Shown: in pieces, positions 42,945-52,883 of the stretch
Position numbering within the stretch: position 1 is the first letter of the stretch
How the letters are laid out: each line of letters opens with the position of its first letter
From: Rhodalgimonas zhirmunskyi
GTDB lineage: Bacteria; Pseudomonadota; Alphaproteobacteria; Rhodobacterales; Rhodobacteraceae
Direction: 5' to 3'
DNA: 64,000 nucleotides
Assembly: GCA_030848925.1 (NCBI GenBank)
Contig: JANFFA010000002.1
Coordinates: forward strand, 186,001 to 250,000
The notes under the pieces: generated by a model
Seen by the model: only the letters and a program-made list of their open reading frames with translations
What the model was told of the DNA's origin: nothing
Database searches by the model: none
Made by a program: the position numbers and the translations under genes

Positions 42945-43610
42945 ATGAACCAGCGGGCAGAACTAGAGTGGCGCGAGGGCGGCGTGCCGGTTTCGACGCG
43001 GTTCGACGACCCCTATTTCAGCCTTGAGAACGGGCTGGCCGAGACGGAGTATGTGTTCCTTGGCGGCAATGACCTTCCCCAGCGGTTTTGCGACGGGTTT
43101 CACATTGGCGAGTTGGGCTTTGGCACGGGTTTGAATTTTCTGGCCGCGCTGCGGGCGTTTCGCGAAGGTGGCGTGGCGGGCAAGTTGCATTTCACCAGTT
43201 TCGAGGCGTTTCCGATGCGCCGCGCCGATGCGGAAGCGGCGCTGGACGTGTTTGCCGACCTGCCGGTCGAGGCGCTTTTGACGCATGAGGGCGAGGCCCT
43301 GACTGGGCGGATCGAGGGCGCGGATTTCACGCTTGAGATCGTCGAGGGCGATGCGCGCGAGACCCTGCCCAAGTGGCAGGACAAGGCGGATGCGTGGTTT
43401 CTGGACGGCTTCGCTCCGGCCAAGAACCCCGAGCTTTGGGGCGAGGATTTGCTGGCCGAGGTCGCGCGCCACACCGCGCCGGGCGGCACGGCGGCCACCT
43501 ATACGGCTGCGGGCCATGTGCGGCGCGCCTTGCAGGCGGCGGGGTTCGAGGTGACGCGGCGCGCGGGCTTTGGGCGCAAACGGCACATGACGACCGCAAG
43601 GATGCCCTGA
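42945..43610 (+). CDS. mnmD: tRNA 5-methylaminomethyl-2-thiouridine methyltransferase MnmD
   Basis: 221 residues. MnmD methylates nm5s2U to mnm5s2U at tRNA wobble position 34 with SAM. DDPYFSLENGLAETEYVFLGG is the typical start; SAM motif I is ELGFGTGLNFL; WFLDGFAPAKNPELW is a highly specific MnmD signature; GGTAATYTAAGHVRRALQAAGF and KRHM end the domain. Only the methyltransferase half of the bifunctional MnmC is present. A DMT-family transporter starts 1 nt after its stop. Confidence 0.93.
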   Translation: MNQRAELEWREGGVPVSTRFDDPYFSLENGLAETEYVFLGGNDLPQRFCDGFHIGELGFGTGLNFLAALRAFREGGVAGKLHFTSFEAFPMRRADAEAALDVFADLPVEALLTHEGEALTGRIEGADFTLEIVEGDARETLPKWQDKADAWFLDGFAPAKNPELWGEDLLAEVARHTAPGGTAATYTAAGHVRRALQAAGFEVTRRAGFGRKRHMTTARMP

Positions 43611-43611
43611 C

Positions 43612-44478
43612 ATGGCCGAACAGAACACCCGGCTCGGCATCCTGCTGATGATCGCCACCACCTTCGTTTTTGCCATGCAGGACGGGATTTCGCGGCATTT
43701 GGCGGGGGAATACAACACGCTGATGGTGGTGACGGTGCGCTACTGGTTCTTTGCCGCCTTCGTGATCACCGTGGCGACGCGGCAGGCCGGGGGGCTGCGC
43801 AAGGCGGCAGCGACAAGCCAGCCGCTGTTGCAGATCGGGCGCGGGTTATTGCTGGTGACGGAAATCTGCGTCGCGATCTATGGGTTCACGCTGCTTGGAT
43901 TGGTGGAAAGCCATGCGGTGTTTGCCTGCTATCCGCTGCTTGTCGCGGCGCTGTCGGGGCCGGTGCTGGGGGAAAGCGTCGGTTGGCGGCGCTGGGTGGC
44001 GATCGGGGTGGGGTTTCTGGGCATCCTGATCATCCTGCGCCCGGGGTTCGGGGTGTTCTCACCTTTGGCGTTGATCCCGCTCGCCTCGGCGCTGATGTTC
44101 GCGCTTTATGCGTTGCTGACGCGCTATGCCGGGCGGCGGGACAGCGCGGCGGTGTCGTTCTTCTGGGTCGGCACCGTGGGCGCGGTGGCGTTGACGCCAG
44201 TGGGCCTTGCCGCGTGGGAGCCGATGACCGGGCCGGACTGGGCATGGATGTCGCTGTTGTGTCTGACGGGGGCGTCGGGGCATTTCCTGTTGATCAAGAC
44301 CTATGAAATCGCCGAAGCCAGCGCGGTGCAGCCGTTTGCCTATCTGCAACTGGTGTTCGCCTCGGCGCTGGGCGTGGCGGTGTTTCACGAACAGCTAGAG
44401 CCGCCGGTGGTGGTCGGCGCGCTGGTGATCGTGGCGGCGGGTCTATTCACCCTCTGGCGTGAGCGGCAGAACGCTTGA
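43612..44478 (+). CDS. DMT-superfamily (EamA) transporter
   Basis: 288 residues with ten predicted helices in two EamA repeats, the first around 8-140 (LLMIATTFVFAMQDGISRHLAG) and the second around 150-282 (ALIPLASALMFALYALLTRY, QPFAYLQLVFASALGVAVF). EamA proteins usually export amino acids or other metabolites or exchange nucleotide sugars; no substrate can be inferred. It starts one base after mnmD. Its last 36 nt overlap the end of the convergent lytic transglycosylase gene. Confidence 0.9.
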   Translation: MAEQNTRLGILLMIATTFVFAMQDGISRHLAGEYNTLMVVTVRYWFFAAFVITVATRQAGGLRKAAATSQPLLQIGRGLLLVTEICVAIYGFTLLGLVESHAVFACYPLLVAALSGPVLGESVGWRRWVAIGVGFLGILIILRPGFGVFSPLALIPLASALMFALYALLTRYAGRRDSAAVSFFWVGTVGAVALTPVGLAAWEPMTGPDWAWMSLLCLTGASGHFLLIKTYEIAEASAVQPFAYLQLVFASALGVAVFHEQLEPPVVVGALVIVAAGLFTLWRERQNA

Positions 44479-46428
44479 ACCGACCAGTTCCTTCGAGAAC
44501 GGTTGCGGCAACGGGTCAAGCCCCAGACGCGCGCGATAGACCGGAAGGCTTTCAGACACGCGCATAACGTAGTTGCGGGTTTCATCGAACGGGATGTGCT
44601 CGATCCAGTCGATGATATCGACCTCGCCTTTCAGCGGGTTGCCGTATTCCTTCATCCAGCGCACAGGGCGGCCCGGCCCGGCATTGTACCCGGCAGAGAC
44701 CATGATGACATTGCCATCGAACCGACGCCCCAGCGTGGCAAGATAGGTGCTGCCCAGCTTCGCGTTATATTTCCAGTCGCGCAGCACCGCCGCCGGATCG
44801 TGATCAAGGCCAAGCCCGCGCGCCACCTGTCGGGCGGTGGCGGGCATCAGTTGCATCAGCCCCTGCGCGCCCGCGCCGGACACGACACGGGGGTCGAATT
44901 CGCTTTCGCGCCGGGCAATGGCTAGCGCCATTTCGGTGGGCACGGGAAACTCCATCTTGGCCATCGGGTGCAGCGGATAATACGGCCCCGGAATGACAAG
45001 GCCCTGCCGCGCGGCATGTTTGCCCAGCATCACGGCAAGGTGCGGCGCGTCCCAATCTTCGATCATGTTGCCAAGCTGGCCAAGGCCCTTGCGATCCAGC
45101 CCTTCGGCCATTTGCAAAACGAACCGCTCGGCAAGGTTCAGATCACCCATCTTGACCGCAAGTGCCGCCACCTGCGCCAGATCGCTGCGCGCGAAGGCGG
45201 CCTCTTGCCATGCTGGGAAATACTCGGCCCCCTTGAGGGCCACGTCGGGCGCGACCCCGGCCTTTTCGGCCGCAAGCAGGCCATAAAAGCTGGTCTGATG
45301 CGCGGCGCCCTTGGCATAGGCCGCCTGCGCCTTGTCCTTCGCGCCCAGCGCGGCATAGGCCTCGCCAATCCAGAACCCGGCCCGGCCCAGTGAGATCGGC
45401 GTATCGACCGCCTTTTCGAAATGTTCGAAATGCGCCAGCGCCAGTGTCGGGTTGTCCAGTTTGCGCAGCGCAAGGTACCCCGCCAGCCATTCGAGATCGG
45501 CAAAGGACGAGCCTTCGACAAGGCCATGGTTGGTGGCGATCCGGTAGGCGAGTTGCGGCTCGCCCTCGCGCATCATCCGACGGGCAAGGTTGCGCCGCCA
45601 TCCGGCCCAGCGGCCCGGCTCGCCCAATGTCTGTGCTTCTGAACGGGCATTGAGCAGCGCGATCGCATCGCCCAGCTTGCCCTTGCCCAGCCGCCAGAGA
45701 AAACGTTCATAGGCCAGCCCGGCATCACCGGCGAGCGACTCGGGCACGGCATCGACCAGCGCATCGGCATTGCCTGCGCCCGCGCGCAACCCCTGCCGCG
45801 CGGCGGCCAGCGCCTTGTGACCGTCATCCACCAACGGCAGCATCAGGTCCACGTCATGCGACAGCCCGCGCCACAGCGCCATGTCGAGCCGCGCCTCGTG
45901 ATGCGGTTTCAGGGTGTCGCGGAAAGTGCCGAGAAACGCCTCGTGATCCTCGGTGCTCAGATCGAAGCTGCGCCAGACCATCACGGCAGTCGCCTCGGCC
46001 TCGCCCACCTCGCCCTTGGCCATGAGGGCCTGCGCATAGAGATAGGCACCGCGCCCGGTTTGTGGCGCGCCGTCCTTGAAATAGGCGATCACGTCATCGA
46101 CCGGCGCGCCATCAAGCGCCACTTCCGAGCGTTTGCGCAACAGGTCGAGACCGGGCCAGCCGGGATGGGCGGCAAGGAAGGCGCGCACCTCGGGCAGGGT
46201 GCCGCGACCGGCGCGCAGGCGATACCATTCGATCAGGTCGGCGGCCGCCTGTCCTTCGCGCAGGGCAAGTTGATGCGCACGCTCCCAATCGCCGCGATTC
46301 ACCGCGTGCAGCGCGCTGGCCAGAGGGCGCGGGGCGATTCGGCCAAGCGCAGGCACCTCGGCCATGGCCGGGGGAATGGCCGCAGCCGCGCTCAAAACGC
46401 ACAAAATCAGGGTCAGAGCCCGCAACAT
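44443..46428 (-). CDS. Soluble lytic murein transglycosylase
   Basis: 661 residues from ATG 46428, giving a signal peptide [23 protein letters not shown]. Residues about 30-470 form the superhelical tetratricopeptide-like U-domain typical of Slt70-type enzymes. The C-terminal SLT domain has [19 protein letters not shown] with the catalytic Glu, [23 protein letters not shown] and [11 protein letters not shown]. It cleaves peptidoglycan glycan strands with 1,6-anhydro product in the periplasm. The same frame extends upstream to 46521 but that would bury the signal peptide. Divergent from dapA. Confidence 0.93.
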   Translation of the reverse strand: MLRALTLILCVLSAAAAIPPAMAEVPALGRIAPRPLASALHAVNRGDWERAHQLALREGQAAADLIEWYRLRAGRGTLPEVRAFLAAHPGWPGLDLLRKRSEVALDGAPVDDVIAYFKDGAPQTGRGAYLYAQALMAKGEVGEAEATAVMVWRSFDLSTEDHEAFLGTFRDTLKPHHEARLDMALWRGLSHDVDLMLPLVDDGHKALAAARQGLRAGAGNADALVDAVPESLAGDAGLAYERFLWRLGKGKLGDAIALLNARSEAQTLGEPGRWAGWRRNLARRMMREGEPQLAYRIATNHGLVEGSSFADLEWLAGYLALRKLDNPTLALAHFEHFEKAVDTPISLGRAGFWIGEAYAALGAKDKAQAAYAKGAAHQTSFYGLLAAEKAGVAPDVALKGAEYFPAWQEAAFARSDLAQVAALAVKMGDLNLAERFVLQMAEGLDRKGLGQLGNMIEDWDAPHLAVMLGKHAARQGLVIPGPYYPLHPMAKMEFPVPTEMALAIARRESEFDPRVVSGAGAQGLMQLMPATARQVARGLGLDHDPAAVLRDWKYNAKLGSTYLATLGRRFDGNVIMVSAGYNAGPGRPVRWMKEYGNPLKGEVDIIDWIEHIPFDETRNYVMRVSESLPVYRARLGLDPLPQPFSKELVGSSVLPLTPEGE

Positions 46429-46544
46429 CTCTTGCAATTTCTCATCTGAATCCGGATAGACACCACCAGCATAGCGCCCATACCCCTGCCGTCTATTCAC
46501 AAACTCGGCAGGATCGGGCACCCAACGCAGAAAGGAGCGTCACC

Positions 46545-47420
46545 ATGTTCAAAGGGTCAATGCCTGCCCTGGTCACGCCGTTCAAGGACGGCGAACTGGA
46601 TCGTGAGACGCTCAAGAAGCTGGTGGAATGGCATATCGAGCAAGGCTCGCACGGGCTTGTCCCGGTGGGCACCACGGGCGAAAGCCCGACGCTGAGCCAT
46701 TCCGAGCATGACGAAGTCGTGCAGATCGTCGTCGATACCGTGGCGGGCCGCATCCCGGTGATTGCCGGGGCCGGGTCGAACTCGACCCGTGAAGCGCGCC
46801 GGTTGGCACAGGCGGCGGAAAAGTCCGGGGCCAATGGTATCCTTGTCGTGACGCCCTATTACAACAAGCCCACCCAGCGGGGCCTGATCGCGCATTTCGA
46901 GGCCGTGCATGATTGCTGCGAGTTGCCGATCATCATCTATAACATCCCGCCCCGGTCGGTGATCGACATGAGCCCGGCAACCATGGGCGAATTGGCCAAA
47001 CTGCCGCGTATCGTGGGCGTAAAGGACGCGACCGGCGATCTGAGCCGCGTCCCGCAGCAGCGGATCACCTGTGGCACCGATTTCATCCAGCTTTCGGGCG
47101 AGGATGCGACGGCGCTGGGCTATAACGCGCATGGCGGCGTCGGCTGTATCTCGGTCACCGCCAACGTCGCGCCCAAGCTGTGCGCCCAATTCCAAGAGGC
47201 GACTCTGGCGGGCGACTACACCAAGGCGCTTGAGTTGCAGGACAAGCTGATGCCGCTGCATCAGGCGATCTTTATCGAACCCGGTGTCGTGGGTGTGAAA
47301 TATGCGATGTCCAAGCTGGGCCTGTGCGCGCCGGACGTGCGCCTGCCGCTGACCCCGCTGCTGGACGAAACCAAGGCAAAGATCGACGCGGCGCTGGCGC
47401 ACGCGGGACTTTCCGCCTGA
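46545..47420 (+). CDS. dapA: 4-hydroxy-tetrahydrodipicolinate synthase
   Basis: 291 residues, TIM-barrel class I aldolase that condenses pyruvate with aspartate semialdehyde, the first committed step to diaminopimelate and lysine. [14 protein letters not shown] binds pyruvate, [12 protein letters not shown] and [11 protein letters not shown] carry the catalytic Tyr pair, and VGVKDATGD has the Schiff-base Lys. [14 protein letters not shown] is near the allosteric region. AAAGGAG is in front of the ATG. dapF for a later step lies at 4628 in the same window but apart. Confidence 0.97.
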   Translation: MFKGSMPALVTPFKDGELDRETLKKLVEWHIEQGSHGLVPVGTTGESPTLSHSEHDEVVQIVVDTVAGRIPVIAGAGSNSTREARRLAQAAEKSGANGILVVTPYYNKPTQRGLIAHFEAVHDCCELPIIIYNIPPRSVIDMSPATMGELAKLPRIVGVKDATGDLSRVPQQRITCGTDFIQLSGEDATALGYNAHGGVGCISVTANVAPKLCAQFQEATLAGDYTKALELQDKLMPLHQAIFIEPGVVGVKYAMSKLGLCAPDVRLPLTPLLDETKAKIDAALAHAGLSA

Positions 47421-47440
47421 ACTTACGCTATAATGCAATG

Positions 47441-47468
47441 AACCCCGCCCCCCGGGCGGGGTTTTTCT
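47441..47468 (+). terminator. Intrinsic terminator of dapA
   Basis: AACCCCGCCC (47441-47450) pairs with GGGCGGGGTT (47454-47463) around CCC, followed by TTTCTTT. It lies 20 nt past dapA and before the helicase gene. Confidence 0.88.
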
Positions 47469-47505
47469 TTTTCAAAGGCCCTGTGGCCGGAACGGATACG
47501 AACCC

Positions 47506-49725
47506 GTGAAACAAACCATTTCAGACGCGCTCGAAGCGCGCGGATATACCGACCTGACCCCTGTGCAACAGGCGGTCACCAATCCGGACTATGACGGCGC
47601 GGACCTGCTGGTGTCGGCGCAGACCGGATCGGGCAAAACCGTGGGCTTTGGCCTTGCCATCGCGCCGACCCTGCTGGGCGAGGGCGATACATTCGCCGCC
47701 GCCGGGGCGCCGCTGGCCCTGATCATCGCGCCGACGCGCGAGTTGGCGCTTCAGGTCAAGCGCGAGTTGGCGTGGCTTTATGGCAAGGCAGGGGCCGTGC
47801 TGGCGTCTTGCGTGGGTGGCATGGACATGCGCGACGAACGCCGCGCCCTGACGCGCGGGGCGCATATCGTCGTCGCCACGCCGGGGCGGTTGCGCGATCA
47901 CGTGATGCGCGGTTCGATCGACCTGTCGGCGCTGCGCGCCGTGGTGCTTGACGAGGCCGACGAGATGCTGGACCTCGGCTTTCGCGAAGACCTTGAGTTC
48001 ATCCTTGGCGAAACCCCCGAAGAACGGCGCACTTTGCTGTTCTCGGCCACGGTGCCGCGCGGGATCGCCAATCTGGCCAAAAGCTATCAACGCGATGCGA
48101 TTCGCGTCACCACGTTGGCCGAGGCGAGCCAGCACACCGACATCGACTATCACGCGATGAACGTGGCCCAGCATGACGTCGAAAACGCCGTGATCAACGT
48201 GCTGCGCTATCACGAAGCGCCCAATGCGCTGGTCTTTGCCAACACCCGCGCGATGGTGGCGCGGATGACGACGCGGCTGTCGAACCGGGGCTTTTCCGTC
48301 GTGTCGCTGTCAGGCGAGTTGAGTCAGGCCGAGCGCAGCCATGCGCTTCAGGCGATGCGCGACGGGCGCGCGCGGGTCTGCGTGGCGACCGACGTCGCGG
48401 CGCGCGGGATCGACCTGCCCAAGCTCGACCTCGTGGTGCATGCCGAATTGCCGACCAATTTCGAAACCCTGCTGCACCGCTCGGGGCGCACGGGCCGGGC
48501 CGGGCGCAAGGGCGTCAGCGCGCTGATCGTGCCGCCGAAGTCGCGCCGCAAGGCCGAGCGCCTGTTGCAGATGGCCAAGCTGACGGCCGAGTGGCAGGCC
48601 GCCCCCTCTGCCGAGGCCGTGAACGAGCGGGATGCCGAACGCATGCTGGCCGATCCGTCATGGAGCGAGCCGCTCACCACCTCGGAAGAGCCGCGGGTGC
48701 AGGCCCTGATGGAGCAATTCACGCCCGAGCAACTGGCCGCGGCTTACCTGCGGCTTTATTCGATGCGCCAATCCGCGCCCGAAGACCTTTCGCCGCCCGA
48801 TATGAAGGCCACCAAATCGCCCCGGCGCGAGTTTGGCGCGACGGTCTGGTTCTCGGTGGCGGGGGGCCGCGATCAGGGGGCCGAACCGCGCCGCCTTTTG
48901 CCGATGATCTGCAAGGCAGGCGACATCACGCGCGATGATATCGGCGCGATCCGGATGGACAAGGACGAGTCCTATTTCGAAATCCGGGTCGAGGCCGAGG
49001 ACGGCTTCCTTGCTGCACTGGGCGATGGCATGAAGATCGAGGGCAACCGGTCGGTCACGCGGCTTGATAAAGCGCCCGACATCGCGTCCCGCCCGGCCCC
49101 GCCGCGCGGCAAGCCCGGTCAGGGGAAACCGGCCTATGGCAAACCCGCCTATGGCAAGCCGGATCGCGGCGACGCCGGCCCGGCGCGCAAACGGCCCGAA
49201 AGCCGCCCGGATAGTCGACCTGATACTCGGCCTGAAAACCGTCCCGAAAGCCGCCCCGAGCCCAGACCCGAGCGCGCAGCGGCCAGCGACAAGCCCCGCT
49301 CACCGCGCCCGGAAAGTCCTTCTTCGGCGCCGATCGACTGGAACGACACCTCGACGCCGAAACCGCGCAAGCCCAAGCCCGGCGATCGCAAACAGCGCCA
49401 CAAGCCCGACGCGAAACCCGCCACTGATGGCGCGGTGTCCGAGTACAAGCGCAAGCCCGCCGGAAAGCCCAGTGGTAAACCCGTTGGCAAACCCGGTGGA
49501 AAGCCAGCGGGCAAATTCGCGGGCAAACCCAAATCGGCAAGCGGGGAAGGCCCGTCGAAGCCACGCGGCAAAGGTCCCGGCGCAGGTCCTAATAAAGGCC
49601 CCGGCAAAGGCTCCAAACCGCCCGCAGGCAAACCTTCAAGCAAGAAGAACCGCGCCCGGCAGGCCGCAGCGGCCCAGATCAAGGCGGGCAAGGGCGGTGA
49701 CGCCAAGCCGCGCCGCAAGACCTGA
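47506..49725 (+). CDS. DEAD-box RNA helicase with long basic repetitive tail
   Basis: 739 residues, GTG start. Core helicase at about 1-370: Q-motif LTPVQQ, Walker A AQTGSGKT, PTRELA, TPGR, DEAD (LDEADEMLDLGF), SAT, and motif VI HRSGRTGRAGR. A DbpA-type RNA-binding domain follows at about 445-520 (LLPMICKAGDITRDDIGAIR). Residues about 527-739 are disordered and repetitive: GKPAY, RPESRPD and GKPxGKP units, rich in Lys, Arg, Pro and Gly. It unwinds RNA in ribosome assembly, cold adaptation or mRNA decay, as CsdA/DeaD. The tail probably binds RNA or drives condensation. Confidence 0.93.
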   Translation: MKQTISDALEARGYTDLTPVQQAVTNPDYDGADLLVSAQTGSGKTVGFGLAIAPTLLGEGDTFAAAGAPLALIIAPTRELALQVKRELAWLYGKAGAVLASCVGGMDMRDERRALTRGAHIVVATPGRLRDHVMRGSIDLSALRAVVLDEADEMLDLGFREDLEFILGETPEERRTLLFSATVPRGIANLAKSYQRDAIRVTTLAEASQHTDIDYHAMNVAQHDVENAVINVLRYHEAPNALVFANTRAMVARMTTRLSNRGFSVVSLSGELSQAERSHALQAMRDGRARVCVATDVAARGIDLPKLDLVVHAELPTNFETLLHRSGRTGRAGRKGVSALIVPPKSRRKAERLLQMAKLTAEWQAAPSAEAVNERDAERMLADPSWSEPLTTSEEPRVQALMEQFTPEQLAAAYLRLYSMRQSAPEDLSPPDMKATKSPRREFGATVWFSVAGGRDQGAEPRRLLPMICKAGDITRDDIGAIRMDKDESYFEIRVEAEDGFLAALGDGMKIEGNRSVTRLDKAPDIASRPAPPRGKPGQGKPAYGKPAYGKPDRGDAGPARKRPESRPDSRPDTRPENRPESRPEPRPERAAASDKPRSPRPESPSSAPIDWNDTSTPKPRKPKPGDRKQRHKPDAKPATDGAVSEYKRKPAGKPSGKPVGKPGGKPAGKFAGKPKSASGEGPSKPRGKGPGAGPNKGPGKGSKPPAGKPSSKKNRARQAAAAQIKAGKGGDAKPRRKT

Positions 49726-49728
49726 CAA

Positions 49729-49754
49729 AAAACGGGGCCACAAGGCCCCGTTTT
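49729..49754 (+). terminator. Intrinsic terminator between convergent genes
   Basis: AAAACGGGGCC (49729-49739) and GGCCCCGTTTT (49744-49754) form an 11-bp stem with a 4-nt loop. It serves the helicase gene and, by symmetry, possibly the aminotransferase gene on the other strand. Confidence 0.88.
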
Positions 49755-49787
49755 CCTGCCCCTAAAGGGCCAGTGAATGCGCCCGGC

Positions 49788-50972
49788 TCAAACGCCCGAG
49801 TCGGCAATCGCCTTGGCTAGAATCGGCACCGTCTTGGCATTGAGACCCGCGACGTTGATGCGGCTGTCGCCCACCATGTAGATGCCGTTTTCCTTGCGCA
49901 GCTTTTCGACCACATCCGAAGGCAGCCCAAGCCGCGAGAACATGCCGCGATGCTGCGCAATGAAGCCGAACCGGTTCGAGCCGGTCAGCTTCTGCAACTC
50001 TTCTGCCATCTGTTCGCGCAGGCGCAACATGCCAAGGCGGGTTTCTTCCAACTCGTCCACCCACATCTTGCGCAGGGTCGGATCGGTCAGGATCATCGTC
50101 ACCACCCGCGCACCATGATCGGGCGGGAAGGAATAGTTCTGCCGGTTGAGGAAGCTCAGGTTATCCTGCACCAGCTTGGTTTTCGACGCATCCGCCGAAA
50201 TGCCCATCAAGATGCCGGTGCGCTCACGATAGACGCCGAAATTCTTGGAACAGCTTGCCGCGATCAACACCTCGGGACAGGATTTCGCCACCAGCCGCGT
50301 CGCCGCCGCGTCGTCATCAAGACCATCGCCAAAGCCCTGATAGGCAAGGTCGATCATCGGGATCGCGCCCTTGGCGTTGAGCAGGTCGATCACCCGCTGC
50401 CATTCCGTCAGGTTCAGGTTCGCCCCGGTCGGGTTGTGGCAACAGCCGTGCAAAAGCACCACATCCCCGGCGCGCAGCCCGTCGAGATCGGCCATCATGC
50501 CGTCGAAATCCACCGCCCGGGTGTCTTCGTCGAAATAGCGATAGCCGACACGCTCGATCTTCAGGTAATCGAGGATGCTCAGGTGGTTGGGCCAAGTTGG
50601 CAGGCTGGTGAATATCCGTGCGTCCGGGTTGGCCATGCGGATCAGTTCGAACGCCTGACGCACCGCGCCGGTGCCGCCGGGCGTGGCCGCCGCCGCCACA
50701 TTTTCGCGCGGCACGGCCCCATCAAGCACAAGGTCGATCATCGCGTCATGGAACGCCACGTCGCCCACAAGGCTGACATAGGCCTTGGTTTCCTGACTTT
50801 CCAGCAACTGCCGCTCGGCTTCCTTGACGGCGCGCATCACCGGGGTGACCCCTTCGGCGTTCTTGTAGACACCGACGCCAAGGTCGATCTTGCCGTCGCG
50901 CGAATCCTCGCGATAGAGCTGCATCAGCTCCATGATCTTGTCGACGGGTTGTTTGGTCAGCTTGTCGAACAT
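49788..50972 (-). CDS. Class I aromatic/aspartate aminotransferase (TyrB/AspC type)
   Basis: 394 residues from ATG 50972, the usual length. PLP-dependent transamination of aromatic amino acids or aspartate. IDLGVGVYKNAEG near the start, PGGTGAVRQAFEL, LHGCCHNPTGANL, DLAYQGFGDG, and the Schiff-base Lys in ASCSKNFGVYRERTG are the marks of the AspC/TyrB subfamily. RINVAGLN at the C-terminus carries the substrate-carboxylate Arg. Aromatic versus aspartate preference cannot be decided. Its ATG shares a base with the stop of the sulfurtransferase gene. Confidence 0.92.
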   Translation of the reverse strand: MFDKLTKQPVDKIMELMQLYREDSRDGKIDLGVGVYKNAEGVTPVMRAVKEAERQLLESQETKAYVSLVGDVAFHDAMIDLVLDGAVPRENVAAAATPGGTGAVRQAFELIRMANPDARIFTSLPTWPNHLSILDYLKIERVGYRYFDEDTRAVDFDGMMADLDGLRAGDVVLLHGCCHNPTGANLNLTEWQRVIDLLNAKGAIPMIDLAYQGFGDGLDDDAAATRLVAKSCPEVLIAASCSKNFGVYRERTGILMGISADASKTKLVQDNLSFLNRQNYSFPPDHGARVVTMILTDPTLRKMWVDELEETRLGMLRLREQMAEELQKLTGSNRFGFIAQHRGMFSRLGLPSDVVEKLRKENGIYMVGDSRINVAGLNAKTVPILAKAIADSGV

Positions 50973-51829
50973 CAGCTTTCTCCGGTGGCGACGGGAAGTG
51001 TGGAAAAGGCGCCCCATTCCGCCCAAGAGCCGTCGTAAACCGACCAATCGGTCTTGCCGATCCGCTCTAGGGCGAGGGCGAGGACACAGGCAGTCACGCC
51101 CGAGCCGCAGGTGGTGATCGCCGGTTTTGAAAGATCGACGCCGCCGGCCTTGAACCGGGCGCGCAGGGCGTCGGCGTCTTTCATCGTGCCGTCTTCGTTC
51201 ATCAGATCGGCGTAGGGCACGTTTTTCGAGCCGGGAATATGGCCAAGGCGCAGGCCCTCGCGCGGTTCGGGTTCGCTCCCCGCGAAGCGCCCGGCCGAGC
51301 GCGCATCGATGATCTCGTAATCACCCAGCTTCGAGGCGGCGGACACCTGCGTGACATCGCGCACCAACTGGTTCTGGCGGCGCACGGTCATGTGGCGGTC
51401 GCGGATGGTGGGCGGCAGGTCTTCGATCTCGCGGCCCTCGGCCTGCCACTTGGGCAAGCCGCCGTCCAGAACGGCGATGTTGTCCTGCCCCATCAGGCGG
51501 AAGGTCCACCAGACGCGCGGCGCGGAATGAATGCCAAGCTGGTCATAGACCACGACCTGATGGCCATCGCCCACGCCCATCGCGCGCAGGCGCGACATGA
51601 ATTTCTCGACCGGCGGCGCCATATGCGGCAGGTCGGATCGGGCATCGGAAATCTCGTCAATGTCGAAAAACCGCGCGCCGGGAATATGCGCCTTGGCATA
51701 GTCCGCCTTCGGGTTCAGGTCGACCGTCGGCAGCACGCTCGTCGCATCGAGGATCCGCAAATCCGGATCGTTCAGATGGGCGGCCAGCCAATCGGTTGAA
51801 ACAAGGGTTTTCGGATCGTCGTTCGCCAT
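50972..51829 (-). CDS. sseA: 3-mercaptopyruvate sulfurtransferase
   Basis: 285 residues with two rhodanese domains. The inactive N-terminal one spans about 10-140 (ILDATSVLPT, AHIPGARFFDIDEISD); the catalytic one, about 160-280, contains GHIPGSKNVPYADLM and the active-site loop CGSGVTA. The CGSGVTA loop is that of mercaptopyruvate sulfurtransferases rather than thiosulfate rhodaneses (CRKGVTA). Works in cysteine breakdown and sulfur transfer. It is translationally coupled (TGATG) to the aminotransferase, which could supply 3-mercaptopyruvate from cysteine; that functional link is inference. Confidence 0.93.
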   Translation of the reverse strand: MANDDPKTLVSTDWLAAHLNDPDLRILDATSVLPTVDLNPKADYAKAHIPGARFFDIDEISDARSDLPHMAPPVEKFMSRLRAMGVGDGHQVVVYDQLGIHSAPRVWWTFRLMGQDNIAVLDGGLPKWQAEGREIEDLPPTIRDRHMTVRRQNQLVRDVTQVSAASKLGDYEIIDARSAGRFAGSEPEPREGLRLGHIPGSKNVPYADLMNEDGTMKDADALRARFKAGGVDLSKPAITTCGSGVTACVLALALERIGKTDWSVYDGSWAEWGAFSTLPVATGES

Positions 51830-51971
51830 GGTCGCCCCCGCGTTTGAGCCATGTCTTCCCTAGCGCGGAGCCGAACCTGTGGCAAGGCCGGGTGATGGGG
51901 CCACCCGGCCTTGCGGTATCAGGCAGGAGACTGGAGCCCGCCTGTACCTGTCTTTCACGTGCGGTGACGGC

Positions 51972-52274
51972 TTACTTGGCCATCATGTTGCGCACCGCGC
52001 CGATGACCGCCAGAACGACACCGCCGCCCACGCCACCGGCCGCCGCGTCGCCCAACAGCGCCGCGATATCTACGCCACCGGCCGCTTCGGCCGCACCACC
52101 GGCCATCTCGGTCAGCTTGTCACCACCGATCATGCCAAGGATCTGTCCACCGATGCCGCCGCCGACGATCCCGGCGATGGAATTGATGATGACCCCCATG
52201 TTGAGGTTCTTTGCGATCCCGCCAACGGCATTGCCGCCAACGGCACCCGCGATAAGGCTGATGATGAGTTCCAT
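51972..52274 (-). CDS. Small glycine-rich membrane protein
   Basis: 100 residues from ATG 52274. Two glycine-zipper-like hydrophobic stretches: about 2-52 (MELIISLIAGAVGGNAVGG, IAGIVGGGIGGQILGMIGG) and about 75-95. Such GxxxG patterns are common in small membrane proteins that oligomerise. I do not recognise a specific family. It stands alone between the sulfurtransferase gene and smpB on the minus strand. Confidence 0.65.
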   Translation of the reverse strand: MELIISLIAGAVGGNAVGGIAKNLNMGVIINSIAGIVGGGIGGQILGMIGGDKLTEMAGGAAEAAGGVDIAALLGDAAAGGVGGGVVLAVIGAVRNMMAK

Positions 52275-52406
52275 GATATATCCCCCGAGCGATTGTTCGC
52301 ACTGATTGAACGCAGCCACGCCATACGCAGGGCCGCTTGTGTGCAAACTCTAACAGTCCAAGGGATGAAACCGCAGAGGGAGAAGCGCGCCCGCTTTCCC
52401 CGCAAC

Positions 52407-52883
52407 TCAGCCGTTCTGTTTCAGCAAGCGCTGCTTCTGACGGCTCCAGTCGCGCTTGGCCGAGGTTTCGCGCTTGTCATGGGCCTTCTTGCCCTTGGCG
52501 ATCCCGATCTTCAGCTTGGCCATGCCGCGATGGTTGAAATACATCACCAGCGGCACAAGGGTCATGCCCTTGCGCTGCGTCGCGTTCCAAAGCCGCGCCA
52601 GTTCCTTGCGCGAAACCAGAAGTTTACGCCGCCGCCGCTCTTCATGCTTGAAGCTTTTCGCCTTGTCGTAGGGCGCGATATAGCTGTTCACCAGCCATAG
52701 CTCTCCCTCGTCCACATGGGCATAGCTCTCGGCGATATTGCCGCCGTTTTCACGCAGCGATTTCACCTCGGACCCCTCAAGAACGATACCGCATTCGATA
52801 TCCTCCTCGATCGCGTAATCGAAGCGCGCGCGCCGGTTCTCGGCGATCACCTTGTAGTTGGGGTTTTCCGGTTTCTTGGCCAT
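52407..52883 (-). CDS. smpB: SsrA-binding protein SmpB
   Basis: 158 residues. Binds tmRNA and brings it to stalled ribosomes in trans-translation. [46 protein letters not shown] (residues about 31-56) and [16 protein letters not shown] are the conserved SmpB core; the C-terminal [11 protein letters not shown]...RDW is the tail that enters the mRNA channel. No ssrA (tmRNA) gene was seen in the flanks. Confidence 0.97.
   Translation of the reverse strand: MAKKPENPNYKVIAENRRARFDYAIEEDIECGIVLEGSEVKSLRENGGNIAESYAHVDEGELWLVNSYIAPYDKAKSFKHEERRRRKLLVSRKELARLWNATQRKGMTLVPLVMYFNHRGMAKLKIGIAKGKKAHDKRETSAKRDWSRQKQRLLKQNG

Noticed and set aside
47430-47435. TATAAT just after dapA as a promoter for the helicase gene
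   Set aside because: It has no recognisable -35 element and is directly followed by a strong intrinsic terminator, so a transcript from it would end at once.
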